In this document: positions 25,355-34,569 of the stretch, piece after piece
Position numbering within the stretch: position 1 is the stretch's first letter
Layout of the letters: the number at the start of each line of letters is the position of its first letter
Source of the DNA: Curvibacter sp. PD_MW3
GTDB lineage: Bacteria > Pseudomonadota > Gammaproteobacteria > Burkholderiales > Burkholderiaceae_C
Direction: 5' to 3'
Assembly: GCA_002633085.1 (NCBI GenBank)
Contig: NSIV01000007.1
Span: 41,379-105,378, forward strand
Length of the DNA: 64,000 nucleotides
The notes under the pieces: generated by a model
Told to the model about the DNA's origin: nothing
Seen by the model: the letters and a program-made list of their open reading frames with translations, nothing else
The model's database searches: none
Translations under genes and position numbers: made by a program

Positions 25355-26998
25355 TCAGGTATTGGGCAGTTTGTAGTCCTTGAGCACGTCGCGCAGCTTG
25401 GTCTTGAGCATCTTGCCGGTGGCGCCCAGGGGAATGGCGTCGACAAACACCACGTCATCCGGGATCTGCCACTTGGCGGTCTTGCCCTCGTAGAAAGCCA
25501 GCAGCTCTTCGCGCGTGACCTCGGCGCCCGGCTTCTTCACCACCACCACCACCGGGCGTTCGTCCCATTTCGGGTGCTTGACGCCGATGCAGGCCGCCAT
25601 GGCCACCGCTGGGTGTGCCACCGCGATGTTTTCGACCTCGATCGAGCTGATCCATTCGCCGCCAGACTTGATCACGTCCTTGCTGCGGTCGGTGATCTGC
25701 ATGTAGCCGTCGGCATCAATGGTGGCCACGTCGCCAGTGGGGAACCAGCCATGCCCCTGCGCATCCTTGATCAGCGGATCGCCGCCCTCTCCCTTGAAGT
25801 ACTCGCCCAGGATCCACGGCCCGCGCACCAGCAGGTCGCCATAGGCCTTGCCGTCCCAGGGCAGCTCCTGGCCGTCGCCGTCGACGATCTTCATGTCGAC
25901 GCCGAAGATGGCACGCCCCTGCTTGAGGCGGATCTTCATCTGCTCTTCTTCCGGCATCGTCAGATGCTTGTTCTTCAGCGTGCACAGCGTACCCAGCGGC
26001 GACATCTCGGTCATGCCCCAGGCGTGCAGCACCTCCACGCCATAGTCTTCCCGGAAGGCGGCGATCATGGCCGGCGGGCAGGCCGAGCCGCCAATCACCG
26101 TGCGCTTCAAGGTGGAGAACTTCAGGTTGTTGGGCTTCATGTGGCCCAGCAGCATCTGCCAGATGGTCGGCACGCCAGCCGCGTAGCTGACCCCTTCGGC
26201 CTCGACCAGTTCGTAGATCGACTTGCCGTCCAGCGCCGGGCCCGGGAAGACCAGCTTGCAGCCGGTCAGCGCGGCGGAATACGGGATGCCCCAGGCGTTG
26301 ACGTGGAACATCGGCACCACCGGCAGCACCGCATCGCGTGCACTCATGCACATCACGTCAGGCAGCGCGGCGGCGTAGGCGTGCAGGAGGGTGGAACGGT
26401 GGCTGTAGAGCGCGGCCTTCGGGTTGCCCGTGGTGCCGCTGGTGTAGCACATGCTGGACGCCGTGTTCTCGTCGAATTCGGGCCAGTGGTACTGCTTGGA
26501 CTGGGCGCCAATCCAGGCCTCATAGCTCTGCAGGCCGGGAATGCCGGTGTCTTTGGGGAGCTTGTCGGCATCGCACAGCGCCACCCAGTGCTTGACCGTG
26601 CCGCACTTGGCATGCACGGCCTGGATCAGGGGCAGGAAGGTCATGTCGAAGCACAGCACCTGGTCTTCGGCGTGGTTGGCAATCCAGGCGATCTGGTCGG
26701 GGTGCAGGCGCGGGTTGATGGTGTGCAGCACGCGGCCGGAGCCGCTGACACCAAAATACAGCTCCAGGTGGCGGTAGCCGTTCCAGGCCAGCGTGGCCAC
26801 GCGATCGCTGAATTGCAGCTTGCAGGCATCGAGCGCATTGGCCACCTGGCGTGCGCGTGTCGCCACATCGCTCCAGGTGTAGCGATGAATATCACCTTCA
26901 ACCCGGCGCGACACAACCTCGGCATCGCCATGGTGTCGATCGGCAAACTCGATCAGGGAAGAAATCAGCAAGGGCTGGCTCTGCATGAGTCCCAACAT
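25355..26998 (-). CDS. Long/medium-chain acyl-CoA ligase (AMP-forming)
   Basis: A 547-residue member of the adenylate-forming family. It has the P-loop [16 protein letters not shown] near residues 188-203, the A5 region [12 protein letters not shown] near 328-339, the A7 [12 protein letters not shown] near 420, the A8 hinge [16 protein letters not shown] near 437-452 and the catalytic Lys in LGATGKMLK near 530. It activates a carboxylic acid to acyl-CoA using ATP. The ATG at 26998 has AGGAGA 8 bp upstream; the GTG at 27004 is too close to it. It is the first gene of the minus-strand catabolic run, divergent from a Crp/Fnr regulator. Confidence 0.92.
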   Translation of the reverse strand: MLGLMQSQPLLISSLIEFADRHHGDAEVVSRRVEGDIHRYTWSDVATRARQVANALDACKLQFSDRVATLAWNGYRHLELYFGVSGSGRVLHTINPRLHPDQIAWIANHAEDQVLCFDMTFLPLIQAVHAKCGTVKHWVALCDADKLPKDTGIPGLQSYEAWIGAQSKQYHWPEFDENTASSMCYTSGTTGNPKAALYSHRSTLLHAYAAALPDVMCMSARDAVLPVVPMFHVNAWGIPYSAALTGCKLVFPGPALDGKSIYELVEAEGVSYAAGVPTIWQMLLGHMKPNNLKFSTLKRTVIGGSACPPAMIAAFREDYGVEVLHAWGMTEMSPLGTLCTLKNKHLTMPEEEQMKIRLKQGRAIFGVDMKIVDGDGQELPWDGKAYGDLLVRGPWILGEYFKGEGGDPLIKDAQGHGWFPTGDVATIDADGYMQITDRSKDVIKSGGEWISSIEVENIAVAHPAVAMAACIGVKHPKWDERPVVVVVKKPGAEVTREELLAFYEGKTAKWQIPDDVVFVDAIPLGATGKMLKTKLRDVLKDYKLPNT

Positions 26999-27093
26999 GT
27001 ACACATCTCCTGGTAGTCAAACTCGTTTCCACTTTCGGGAATGGGCCGCAGGCACATCCCTGGCCCGGAGTATCGCTCCGGTATGGGTGCCAA

Positions 27094-27122
27094 ACTATGG
27101 CACCGGCCCAGCTTGCATGCAA
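27094..27122 (-). promoter_or_regulatory. Sigma70 promoter of the acyl-CoA ligase gene
   Basis: Minus strand: -35 TTGCAT (27117-27122), 17-bp spacer, -10 CATAGT (27094-27099). The perfect palindrome TTGCATGCAA (27113-27122) overlaps the -35, and a CCGGAG/CTCCGG hairpin lies downstream in the leader. Confidence 0.55.
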
Positions 27123-27182
27123 TCTCTGTCGCCCGGCTGACACCTTCTTGGTAGAAACCCTCATTCCTCAAGCCAACTGCAG

Positions 27183-27188
27183 CACAAT
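27183..27188 (+). promoter_or_regulatory. -10-like hexamer 6 nt before the Crp/Fnr gene start
   Basis: CACAAT ends 6 nt before the ATG at 27195, and no Shine-Dalgarno sequence is present. Such a short distance would start the mRNA at or next to the ATG. Confidence 0.35.
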
Positions 27189-27194
27189 CGCGGC

Positions 27195-27884
27195 ATGCTT
27201 TGCGATGCACGACTTCTGGCCCGGCACTTTCTGGCCAACCAACCCTGGTTTTCGGCCCTGGACGCCAGCCAGCAGGCGACGCTGATCCAGCGGGTCGAAC
27301 TGCTCCAAGCCAGCAAGGGGCAAACCGTGCTGGCTGCCGGCGAGCCGGTGCAGGGCTGGTACGCCGTGCTGAGCGGCCTGGTCAAACTGCAGACCGAAGC
27401 GGCCGATGGCCGCCGCTCGGCCTTCATCGGCGTGCCCGACGGCGAATGGTTCGGTGAAGGTTCGGTGCTCAAGAGCGAGCTGCGCCGTTATGCCGTGGTG
27501 GCCCTGCGCGACAGCTGGCTGATGTGCCTGCCGCGCGATGTCTTTACCGAGTTGCAGCAGGGCAACCTACGCTTCAACCAGTACCTGGTGCAGCACCTGA
27601 ACATGCGGCTGGGCCAGGCCATGACGCTGATCGAGGCCAGCCGCATCCGCGCGCCCGAACACCGAGTGGCGCTGTACCTGAGCCGCCTGTTCTGGCGCAG
27701 CACCCGCCGTCTTTACCTGACGCAGGAAGAACTCGGCACCCTGGTCGGCCTGTCGCGCCAGACCGTCAACCGCGTGTTGCGCCAGCTCGCTGAGCGCGGC
27801 ATTGTCTCCAGCGATCTCGGCCGCGTCGCCATCCTTGACGATGCCGCACTGGGTCGTTACCTCGAGGAAACCGCCTCCGCCTGA
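27195..27884 (+). CDS. Crp/Fnr-family transcriptional regulator
   Basis: A 229-residue regulator: cyclic-nucleotide-binding-like beta barrel at about residues 12-125 and a winged helix at about 145-225, with the recognition region TQEELGTLVGLSRQTVNRVL near 176-195. The N-terminus has only one Cys and no FNR-type cluster of four, so it is not an oxygen-sensing Fnr; the ligand is unknown. It is divergent from the acyl-CoA ligase and may control it (inference from position). The gene seems to lack a leader. Confidence 0.9.
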   Translation: MLCDARLLARHFLANQPWFSALDASQQATLIQRVELLQASKGQTVLAAGEPVQGWYAVLSGLVKLQTEAADGRRSAFIGVPDGEWFGEGSVLKSELRRYAVVALRDSWLMCLPRDVFTELQQGNLRFNQYLVQHLNMRLGQAMTLIEASRIRAPEHRVALYLSRLFWRSTRRLYLTQEELGTLVGLSRQTVNRVLRQLAERGIVSSDLGRVAILDDAALGRYLEETASA

Positions 27885-27932
27885 GCCCTGACGGCGATAG
27901 CCCTTCGGGCGGCAGGCCTGAAGCCTCTGCGG

Positions 27933-27938
27933 GACAAT
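27933..27938 (+). promoter_or_regulatory. -10-like hexamer 6 nt before selO
   Basis: GACAAT ends 6 nt before the selO ATG at 27945 in the context GGGACAATGCGGGC. No ribosome binding site is seen between them. Confidence 0.35.
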
Positions 27939-27944
27939 GCGGGC

Positions 27945-29426
27945 ATGACTGTCGACGCCCCTGCACTGCCGCAGACGACGAGCGGCTTGCGCTGGCGCAA
28001 CCGCTTTGCCGCTCTTGGACCGGATTTCCATACCCGGCTCATGCCCACGCCCCTGCCCGCCCCCTACTGGGTTGGGTGCAGCAATGCCGTGGCCGCCGAG
28101 CTGGGCTTGTCGCATGACTGGCTCGACTCGGACGCCGCCCTGGCGGTCTTCACCGGCAACCAGCAGTTGGACGGCAGCGCCCCGCTGGCCACGGTCTACA
28201 GCGGTCACCAGTTCGGCGTCTGGGCCGGTCAGCTCGGCGACGGCCGCGCCCTGCTGCTGGGCGAGACCGACGGTGGCCTGGAAGTGCAACTGAAAGGTGC
28301 CGGGCGCACCCCCTACTCGCGCATGGGCGACGGCCGCGCCGTGCTGCGTTCCAGCATCCGCGAATTTCTGGCCAGTGAAGCCATGCACGCGTTGGACATC
28401 CCGACCACGCGCGCCCTGTGTGTCACAGGCTCGGACGCCCCGATCCGCCGCGAAACCATCGAAACCGCCGCCGTGGTGACACGGGTGGCACCGAGCTTCA
28501 TCCGCTTCGGCCATTTCGAGCATTTTTCCTACAGCGGCCAGCACGAGCAACTGCGCCAACTGGCCGACTTCGTCATTGACAGCTTCTACCCGGACTGCCG
28601 CCAGACGGACAAATTTGCGGGCAACCCCTATGCTGCCCTGCTGGAAGCGGTCAGCGAGCGCACCGCGGCCATGGTGGCGCAGTGGCAGGCGGTGGGTTTC
28701 TGCCACGGCGTGATGAACACCGACAACATGAGCATCCTGGGCCTGACCATCGACTACGGCCCGTTCCAGTTCCTGGACGCCTTTGACCCGGCCCACATCT
28801 GCAACCACTCCGACACCCAGGGCCGCTACGCCTACAACCGGCAGCCCAACATCGCCTACTGGAACCTGTTCTGCCTGGGTCAGGCGCTGCTGCCGCTGAT
28901 CGGCGAGCAGGAACTGGCGCTGGCGGCACTCGAGTCCTACAAGACCGTGTTCTCGGCCGAGCTGGAAGCACGCATGCGGGCCAAGCTGGGGCTGCAACAG
29001 GCCCGGCCGGAGGACCGCGCCCTGATCGACGGCATCCTCAAGCTGCTGGCGCAGGACCGGGTCGACTACACCATCTTCTGGCGCCGCCTGAGCCATTTCG
29101 CTGCCGATGGCAAGGCCCCCTCGGTGCGCGACCTGTTCCTTGACCGTACCAGCCTGGACGCCTGGTTGCTACAGTATTCGGAGCGCCTGGAGCAGGAGAA
29201 TCAAGGGCAAAGTTCCGATTTGATGCTCAAGACCAACCCCAAGTTTGTGCTGCGCAACCACCTGGGCGAACTGGCGATCCGGCAGGCGCGGGAAAAAGAC
29301 TTTGCCGGCGTCGCCGGCCTGCAGGCCTTGCTGGAAAATCCCTTTGCCGAACACCCGGGCTTCGAAGCCCAGGCGTCTTTCCCGCCCGACTGGGCCTCAA
29401 CGATTGAAATCAGCTGTTCATCATGA
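27945..29426 (+). CDS. selO: Protein adenylyltransferase SelO (YdiU)
   Basis: A 493-residue pseudokinase-fold enzyme that transfers AMP to protein hydroxyls. The family signatures [18 protein letters not shown] near residues 85-102, [19 protein letters not shown] near 116-134 and [14 protein letters not shown] near 253-266 are all present. The chain ends in CSS with Cys491, and a second Cys lies at 286 in HICNHSD. These match the positions of the regulatory disulfide known from E. coli SelO. Its stop overlaps the msrB start by four bases, pairing an AMPylase of oxidative stress with a methionine sulfoxide reductase. Confidence 0.95.
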   Translation: MTVDAPALPQTTSGLRWRNRFAALGPDFHTRLMPTPLPAPYWVGCSNAVAAELGLSHDWLDSDAALAVFTGNQQLDGSAPLATVYSGHQFGVWAGQLGDGRALLLGETDGGLEVQLKGAGRTPYSRMGDGRAVLRSSIREFLASEAMHALDIPTTRALCVTGSDAPIRRETIETAAVVTRVAPSFIRFGHFEHFSYSGQHEQLRQLADFVIDSFYPDCRQTDKFAGNPYAALLEAVSERTAAMVAQWQAVGFCHGVMNTDNMSILGLTIDYGPFQFLDAFDPAHICNHSDTQGRYAYNRQPNIAYWNLFCLGQALLPLIGEQELALAALESYKTVFSAELEARMRAKLGLQQARPEDRALIDGILKLLAQDRVDYTIFWRRLSHFAADGKAPSVRDLFLDRTSLDAWLLQYSERLEQENQGQSSDLMLKTNPKFVLRNHLGELAIRQAREKDFAGVAGLQALLENPFAEHPGFEAQASFPPDWASTIEISCSS

Positions 29427-29830
29427 GCCATCCTGTCCAGAAAACCGAAGCCGAATGGAAAGCCCTGTTGGCCGAGAAAGGCGCCGAGCCCACTGCCTTC
29501 GAAGTCACGCGCCACGCGGCCACCGAACGCCCCTTCACCGGCCGCTACGAAGACCATTGGCAACCGGGCCAGTACCACTGCGTCTGCTGCGGCGCCAAGC
29601 TGTTCGATTCGAGCACCAAGTTCGACGCCGGCTGCGGCTGGCCCAGCTTCTGGCAGGCCGCCCTACCCGGCGCGATTGAGGAACGGCGCGATGTCAGCCA
29701 CGGTATGGTCCGCGTCGAAACCCTGTGTGCCCAGTGCGGCGCTCACCTGGGCCATGTGTTCGAGGACGGCCCGGCACCTACCGGCCTGCGCTACTGTATG
29801 AATTCCGCCTCGCTTGAATTCAAGCCCTGA
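29423..29830 (+). CDS. msrB: Peptide-methionine (R)-S-oxide reductase MsrB
   Basis: A 135-residue enzyme reducing methionine-R-sulfoxide in proteins. It has the two zinc-binding CxxC pairs ([11 protein letters not shown] near residues 51-61 and [11 protein letters not shown] near 97-107), the GCGWPSFW motif near 70-77 and the catalytic Cys in [11 protein letters not shown] near the C-terminus. Length is normal and no signal peptide is present, so it is cytosolic. It is translationally coupled to selO by an ATGA overlap. Confidence 0.96.
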   Translation: MSHPVQKTEAEWKALLAEKGAEPTAFEVTRHAATERPFTGRYEDHWQPGQYHCVCCGAKLFDSSTKFDAGCGWPSFWQAALPGAIEERRDVSHGMVRVETLCAQCGAHLGHVFEDGPAPTGLRYCMNSASLEFKP

Positions 29831-29834
29831 TAAT
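29829..29834 (+). promoter_or_regulatory. -10-like hexamer 6 nt before yciB
   Basis: GATAAT, overlapping the end of the msrB stop codon, ends 6 nt before the yciB ATG at 29841. No ribosome binding site is visible, so a leaderless transcript is possible. Confidence 0.4.
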
Positions 29835-29840
29835 CTGCGC

Positions 29841-30383
29841 ATGAAAATTCTGATCGACTTCTTCCCCATCCTGCTGTTCTTTGGGGCCTACAAGTTCTAC
29901 GACATCTACGTCGCCACCGGCGTGCTGATGGTGGCCACGGTGCTGCAGATGGCGCTGATCTATGCCATTGACCGCAAGCTGCAGGCCATGCACAAGATCA
30001 CGCTGGCGCTAATCCTGGTCTTTGGCGCCATGACCCTGCTGCTGCACGACGAGCGCTTCATCATGTGGAAGCCCACCGTGCTCTACGCCGCCATGGCGAT
30101 TGCGCTGGCGGTCGCCTTGTGGGGCATGAAGAAGAATTTCTTGAAAATCCTGCTCGGCAGCCAGCTGGAATTGCCGGATGGCGTCTGGATGCGGCTGAAC
30201 CAGGCCTGGATCGTCTACTGCGTTTTCATGGCGGCGCTGAATGGTTATGTGGCGTCGTTCTACAGCACGGAAGACTGGGTCAACTTCAAGCTCTGGGGTT
30301 ATGCCTTCCCGCTGTTGTTCATTGTGGCCCAGGGTTTTTACATCGCGCGCCATCTGCACGGCGGCAAGAGTGACGAAGCATGA
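29841..30383 (+). CDS. yciB: Inner-membrane septation protein YciB/IspZ family
   Basis: A 180-residue protein with five predicted membrane helices and the family start [14 protein letters not shown]. The [18 protein letters not shown] motif lies near residues 113-130. YciB proteins take part in envelope biogenesis and septation. The longer frame begins inside msrB; ATG 29841 is the family start. It overlaps bolA by four bases (ATGA), and the yciB-bolA-ppiC order is common in Burkholderiales. Confidence 0.94.
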   Translation: MKILIDFFPILLFFGAYKFYDIYVATGVLMVATVLQMALIYAIDRKLQAMHKITLALILVFGAMTLLLHDERFIMWKPTVLYAAMAIALAVALWGMKKNFLKILLGSQLELPDGVWMRLNQAWIVYCVFMAALNGYVASFYSTEDWVNFKLWGYAFPLLFIVAQGFYIARHLHGGKSDEA

Positions 30384-30652
30384 GCAGCGACCTCTCCCAC
30401 CTCGCCGCACACATGGCGCAACACCTGCGCGACACGCTGCAGCCCACGGTGCTGGACGTGATCGATGAAAGCGGTGCCCATGCGGGACATGCCGGCGCCA
30501 ACGGCACCGGTTTCGGCACCCATTTCCGGGTGCGCATCGCCTCGCCGCTGTTCGACGGCAAGACGCGCGTCGCCCGCCACCGCCTTGTGTATGATGCGCT
30601 GCAGGATTTCATCGCCCAAGGCGTGCATGCGATTGCCATTGAGACCCTGTGA
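30380..30652 (+). CDS. BolA-family protein
   Basis: A 90-residue BolA-like protein with the class II KH-like fold: a central [11 protein letters not shown] strand near residues 49-59 followed by RHRLVYDAL near 66-74, the conserved HRxVY-type helix start. BolA proteins partner monothiol glutaredoxins in iron-sulfur handling and affect morphology genes. It is coupled to yciB by a 4-bp overlap and is followed by ppiC after 68 bp. Confidence 0.93.
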   Translation: MSSDLSHLAAHMAQHLRDTLQPTVLDVIDESGAHAGHAGANGTGFGTHFRVRIASPLFDGKTRVARHRLVYDALQDFIAQGVHAIAIETL

Positions 30653-30720
30653 GCGCATGTGAGCACCCGGCCGACACCCTTGTTTTTTGTTTCCGTTCCT
30701 TTCCGTACCTAGTAGGACCC

Positions 30721-31509
30721 ATGATGAAGAAGCAGATTTTTTCGGCCCTCGCCGCCGCGACCCTGTTGAGCGCCCTGGCCGTGCCGGCCGCTGCCCAGAA
30801 CGTCGCCATCGTCAACGGCAAACCGGTGCCGACGTCGCGCGTCGATGCGCTGGCCCAGCAACTGGCGCGTGCCGGCCGTCCGGTGTCGCCTGAAATGATG
30901 GGTCAGATCAAGGACGAAGTCATTGCCCGCGAACTGTTCGTGCAGGAAGCGCAAAAGCTCGGGCTGGACGCCAGCGAAGACTTCAAGTCCCAGATGGAAC
31001 TGACGCGCCAGGCCATCCTGATCCGCGAGCTGTTCGCCACCTTCCAGAAGAACAACCCCGTCACGGACGCCGAGATCAAGGCCGAGTACGACAAGTTCGC
31101 CGCCGCCAACAGCGGCAAGGAATACCGCGCCCGTCACATCCTGGTTGAGAAGGAAGACCAGGCCAAGGCCATCATCGCGTCCCTCAAGAAGGGTGCCAAG
31201 TTCGAAGATATCGCCAAGAAGCAGTCCAAGGACCCAGGCTCTGGCGCCAATGGCGGCGACCTCGACTGGGCTAGCGCTGGCAGCTATGTGAAGGAATTTT
31301 CCGACGCCATGGTCAAGCTCGGCAAGGGCAAGACCACCGAGACCCCGGTCAAGAGCCAGTTCGGTTACCACGTGATCCGCTTGGACGACGTGCGCGACGC
31401 CCAACTGCCCAAGCTCGAAGACGTCAAGCCACAGATCGCCCAGCAACTGGGTCAGCAAAAGCTGATGAAGTACCAGGAAGATCTGCGCGCCAAGGCCAAG
31501 ATCGAATAA
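30721..31509 (+). CDS. Periplasmic parvulin-type peptidyl-prolyl isomerase
   Basis: A 262-residue precursor with a signal peptide cleaved after AAAQ/AAA near residue 22. A SurA/PrsA-like N-terminal helical region follows, with a PpiC rotamase domain at about residues 135-225: YRARHILVEKEDQA, then GSGANGGDLDWASAG, then FGYHVIRLDDVR. It helps fold exported or outer-membrane proteins. The start may be ATG 30721 or 30724; AGTAGGA lies just upstream. A classical terminator follows the stop. Confidence 0.93.
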   Translation: MMKKQIFSALAAATLLSALAVPAAAQNVAIVNGKPVPTSRVDALAQQLARAGRPVSPEMMGQIKDEVIARELFVQEAQKLGLDASEDFKSQMELTRQAILIRELFATFQKNNPVTDAEIKAEYDKFAAANSGKEYRARHILVEKEDQAKAIIASLKKGAKFEDIAKKQSKDPGSGANGGDLDWASAGSYVKEFSDAMVKLGKGKTTETPVKSQFGYHVIRLDDVRDAQLPKLEDVKPQIAQQLGQQKLMKYQEDLRAKAKIE

Positions 31510-31532
31510 GGCCCTGTCGGCATCCCGGAATC

Positions 31533-31557
31533 AACGCGGCCTTGGCCGCGTTTTTTC
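31533..31557 (+). terminator. Intrinsic terminator after the PpiC gene
   Basis: A perfect 9-bp stem (AACGCGGCC with GGCCGCGTT, loop TT) runs directly into TTTTCTT. It closes the yciB-bolA-ppiC unit. Confidence 0.92.
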
Positions 31558-31588
31558 TTGGCGGTAGGCCAGATGCGGGAACCCGCTC

Positions 31589-31617
31589 TTGACGCGACAC
31601 GCGTGGCTGTGTCCAAT
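31589..31617 (+). promoter_or_regulatory. Probable sigma70 promoter of the MBL-fold gene
   Basis: -35 TTGACG (31589-31594), 17-bp spacer, -10 TCCAAT (31612-31617), about 28 bp before the start codon of the metallo-beta-lactamase-fold gene and after the ppiC terminator. Confidence 0.5.
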
Positions 31618-31645
31618 CGTCGGGCATCCCACCCAACCAGGAGAC

Positions 31646-32497
31646 ATGCTCGTGCAAACCACCGCCTCACCTCTTTTCAAGGCCCTGCTCAAAGGCGCCC
31701 TGGCTGCCGCCGTACTGCTCGGCGCGCTCGGCGCCGCTGCGCAGAACGGCAAGACCGAAGTGCTCTGGCTCGGCCAGGCCGCCACCCGCATCACCACACC
31801 CGGCGGCAAGGTCATCGTGATCGACCCCTGGCTGCGCAGCAACCCCAAGACCCCGGCCAACTTCAAGATGCTGGAAGCGCTGGGCAAGGTGGACCTGGTG
31901 CTGGTCACCCACGCTCACTTCGACCACTTTGCCGATGCCCCGGATCTGGCCAAGCTGCACAAGATCCCGATGTACGGCCCGGCCGGCATGAACCAGACCG
32001 TGGCCACACTGGGCATCCTGCCGGTCGAGCAGGCGCCGCGCTTCGGCAAGGGCGGCACCATCGAACCCTTCGGCCCCAAAAGCGTGAAGATCACCGCCAC
32101 CCACGCCGAGCATTCGTCGGAGCTGGCCTGGAAGAACCCGGCCACCAGCAAGGATGAGGTGCACGTCGGCGGTGAGCCGGTGGGCTTCATCATCGAACTG
32201 GAAAACGGCTTCAAGATCTACCACATGGGCGACACCGGCCTGTTTGGCGACATGAAGTTCATCGGCGAGTACTACAAGCCCGACCTGGTGCTGATCCCGA
32301 TCGGCGGCCACTTCGTCATGAGCCCGGCCGATGCCGCCTACGCGGTGAAGAACTACCTCAAGCCCAAGTACGCCCTGCCCATCCACTACGGCACCATTCC
32401 CCAGCTCAAGGGCACCACCGCCGAGTTCTCCGCCGCGCTGGGCTCGGAGTCCGGCAAGATGCTGGTCGTCAACCCGGGCGAGAAGGTCGAATTTTGA
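31646..32497 (+). CDS. Exported metallo-beta-lactamase-fold hydrolase (UPF0173-like)
   Basis: A protein of about 283 residues. After an N-terminal signal sequence (hydrophobic LLKGALAAAVLLGALGAAAQ) comes a UPF0173-type metallo-beta-lactamase fold: metal motif THAHFDHFAD near residues 88-97, a THAEHSSE segment, the HMGDTGLFGDM Asp motif and the late HYGT His. The substrate is unknown. Most UPF0173 proteins I know are cytoplasmic, so export is notable. The start may be ATG 31646 or GTG 31652; AGGAG at 31639-31643 is better spaced for the GTG. Confidence 0.85.
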   Translation: MLVQTTASPLFKALLKGALAAAVLLGALGAAAQNGKTEVLWLGQAATRITTPGGKVIVIDPWLRSNPKTPANFKMLEALGKVDLVLVTHAHFDHFADAPDLAKLHKIPMYGPAGMNQTVATLGILPVEQAPRFGKGGTIEPFGPKSVKITATHAEHSSELAWKNPATSKDEVHVGGEPVGFIIELENGFKIYHMGDTGLFGDMKFIGEYYKPDLVLIPIGGHFVMSPADAAYAVKNYLKPKYALPIHYGTIPQLKGTTAEFSAALGSESGKMLVVNPGEKVEF

Positions 32498-32548
32498 GCA
32501 GGCGGCTTGGGGCCAAGCCCCGAGCCGGCATAAAACTGTTCGGACTGG

Positions 32549-32554
32549 GATAAT
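32549..32554 (+). promoter_or_regulatory. Extended -10 (TGnGATAAT) 8 nt before rlhA
   Basis: GATAAT preceded by TGG lies 8 nt before the ATG at 32563 and no clear -35 is present. The expected mRNA start is at or one base from the ATG. Confidence 0.5.
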
Positions 32555-32562
32555 CGAGGGCT

Positions 32563-34569
32563 ATGTCCATGCCCGAACACCAGCTCGAACTCCTGTCGCC
32601 GGCACGCAGTGCCGGCATCGGCATTGAGGCCATCAACCATGGCGCGGATGCCGTCTACATCGGCGGCCCGTCCTTCGGCGCACGCACCAGCGCCGACAAC
32701 TCGGTGCAGGACATCGCCCGGTTGGTGCAGCATGCACACCGTTTCAACAGCCGCATCTTCGTCACCCTCAACACCATTCTGCGTGACGACGAGCTGGAGC
32801 CGGCGCGCAAATTGGCCTGGCAGCTGTATGACGCCGGGGTCGACGCCCTGATCATCCAGGACATGGGGCTGCTGGAAATCGACCTGCCGCCGATCCAGCT
32901 GCACGCCAGCACCCAGACGGACATCCGTACGCCCGAGAAGGCGCGCTTCCTGCAGGACGCGGGCCTGTCACAGATCGTGCTGGCACGTGAGCTGACGCTG
33001 GAACAGATCCAGGCCATACGCGCTGAGACACAGTGCACACTGGAGTTCTTCATCCATGGCGCGCTGTGTGTAGCCTACAGCGGCCAGTGCTACATCAGCC
33101 ATGCCCACACCGGGCGCAGCGCCAACCGCGGTGACTGCTCGCAGGCCTGTCGCCTGCCCTACCAGGTGATGGACAGCCAGGGCCGCTTCGTCGCGCACGA
33201 CAAGCATGTGCTGTCGATGAAGGACAACAACCAGAGCACCAACCTGGCGGCGTTGGTGGATGCCGGCATCCGCAGCTTCAAGATCGAAGGCCGCTACAAG
33301 GACCTAGCCTACGTCAAGAACATCACGGCCCACTACCGCAAGCTGTTTGATGAATTGCTGGAACAGCGCCCTGAATTAGCCCGTGCCTCCAGCGGCCACA
33401 CCACCTTCGCCTTCACCCCGGACCCGGACCAGAACTTCAACCGCGAGTTCACCGACTATTTCGTGCAAGGCCGGCAACAGGACATCGGCGCCTTCGACAC
33501 GCCGAAGAACCCCGGCCGCCACCTTGGTTATGTCACCCAGGTCGGCCCGGACTGGGTGGAGCTGACCACCACGGAACCCGGCACCGTGCTGCACAACGGT
33601 GACGGCCTGTGTTACTACGACCTGCAAAAAGAGCTGGTCGGCATGGCCATCAACCGCGCCGAGCCAGCCAGTGCGCTGGCAGTGGACCAGTGGCGCGTCT
33701 ACCCGAAAGACCCCATGGCCGGGTTCAAGGACTTGCGCCGTGGCACCGAGCTCAACCGCAACCGCGACATGAATTGGGTGCGCATGCTGGAGAAGAAGTC
33801 CAGCGAACGCCGCATCGGCGTCTGGGTCGTGCTGGACGAAACCGCTGAAGGTTTTGCCCTGCAGCTGACCGACGAGGACGGCCACACTGGCAAGGCCAGC
33901 GTCGCTGCCGCCAAGGCGCCAGCAAAGAACCCGGCCCAGGCCGAGTACACGCTGCGCGAGCAGCTGGGGCGCTTTGGTGCAACCCTGTTCGAGCCGATCG
34001 ACATGAGCCTGAACCTGAGCCAGCCCTGGTTCGTGCCGGCCTCGCTGCTCAATGCCCTGCGCCGCGATGCGGTGCAGGTCCTAGAAGCGGCACGGGCCGC
34101 CGCCTACCAGCGCCCACCCCGCGCAAAACCGGTGGAGCCGCCGGTGCCCTACCCGGAAGACACCCTCACCTACTTGGCCAATGTGTACAACGAAAAGGCG
34201 CGCGACTTCTACGCCAAACACGGCGTTAAGGTGATTGCCGCCGCCTACGAGAGCCAGGAGGAGGAAGGCGACGTCAGCCTGATGATCACCAAGCACTGCG
34301 TGCGCTTCTCCTTGAGCCTGTGCCCCAAGCAGGCCAAGGGCGTGACCGGCGTGCAGGGCACGGTGCGCGCCGAGCCGCTGACGCTGATCAATGGCAAGGA
34401 GAAGCTGACCTTGCGCTTCGACTGCAAGCCGTGCGAGATGCACGTGGTCGGCAAGATCAAGAAGTCGGTGCTGAACCAGACCGCCCGCGAAGCGCAGGCT
34501 GCGCCCTTGAAGTTCTACCGCACGCGCCCCGGCAGGCCTGTTCAGCGTACCGCAACGACAAGCTCATGA
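32563..34569 (+). CDS. rlhA: 23S rRNA C2501 hydroxylation protein RlhA (U32 peptidase-like)
   Basis: A 668-residue U32-family protein, the length of E. coli RlhA (YdcP) rather than the shorter TrhP/YegQ group. The N-terminus has ELLSPARSAGIGIEAINHGA and AVYIGGPSFGAR. Residues ~160-200 hold the conserved Cys set in CVAYSGQCYISHAH and RGDCSQACRLPY, likely ligands of an iron-sulfur centre. A C-terminal collagenase-like part follows. In E. coli RlhA makes 5-hydroxycytidine 2501 in 23S rRNA with prephenate; the role here is by homology. Its stop overlaps the next gene by four bases. Confidence 0.88.
   Translation: MSMPEHQLELLSPARSAGIGIEAINHGADAVYIGGPSFGARTSADNSVQDIARLVQHAHRFNSRIFVTLNTILRDDELEPARKLAWQLYDAGVDALIIQDMGLLEIDLPPIQLHASTQTDIRTPEKARFLQDAGLSQIVLARELTLEQIQAIRAETQCTLEFFIHGALCVAYSGQCYISHAHTGRSANRGDCSQACRLPYQVMDSQGRFVAHDKHVLSMKDNNQSTNLAALVDAGIRSFKIEGRYKDLAYVKNITAHYRKLFDELLEQRPELARASSGHTTFAFTPDPDQNFNREFTDYFVQGRQQDIGAFDTPKNPGRHLGYVTQVGPDWVELTTTEPGTVLHNGDGLCYYDLQKELVGMAINRAEPASALAVDQWRVYPKDPMAGFKDLRRGTELNRNRDMNWVRMLEKKSSERRIGVWVVLDETAEGFALQLTDEDGHTGKASVAAAKAPAKNPAQAEYTLREQLGRFGATLFEPIDMSLNLSQPWFVPASLLNALRRDAVQVLEAARAAAYQRPPRAKPVEPPVPYPEDTLTYLANVYNEKARDFYAKHGVKVIAAAYESQEEEGDVSLMITKHCVRFSLSLCPKQAKGVTGVQGTVRAEPLTLINGKEKLTLRFDCKPCEMHVVGKIKKSVLNQTAREAQAAPLKFYRTRPGRPVQRTATTSS

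Noticed and set aside
27898..27915. GCCC-TTC-GGGC hairpin after the Crp/Fnr gene
   Set aside because: A 4-bp stem without a T-tract; too weak to call a terminator.
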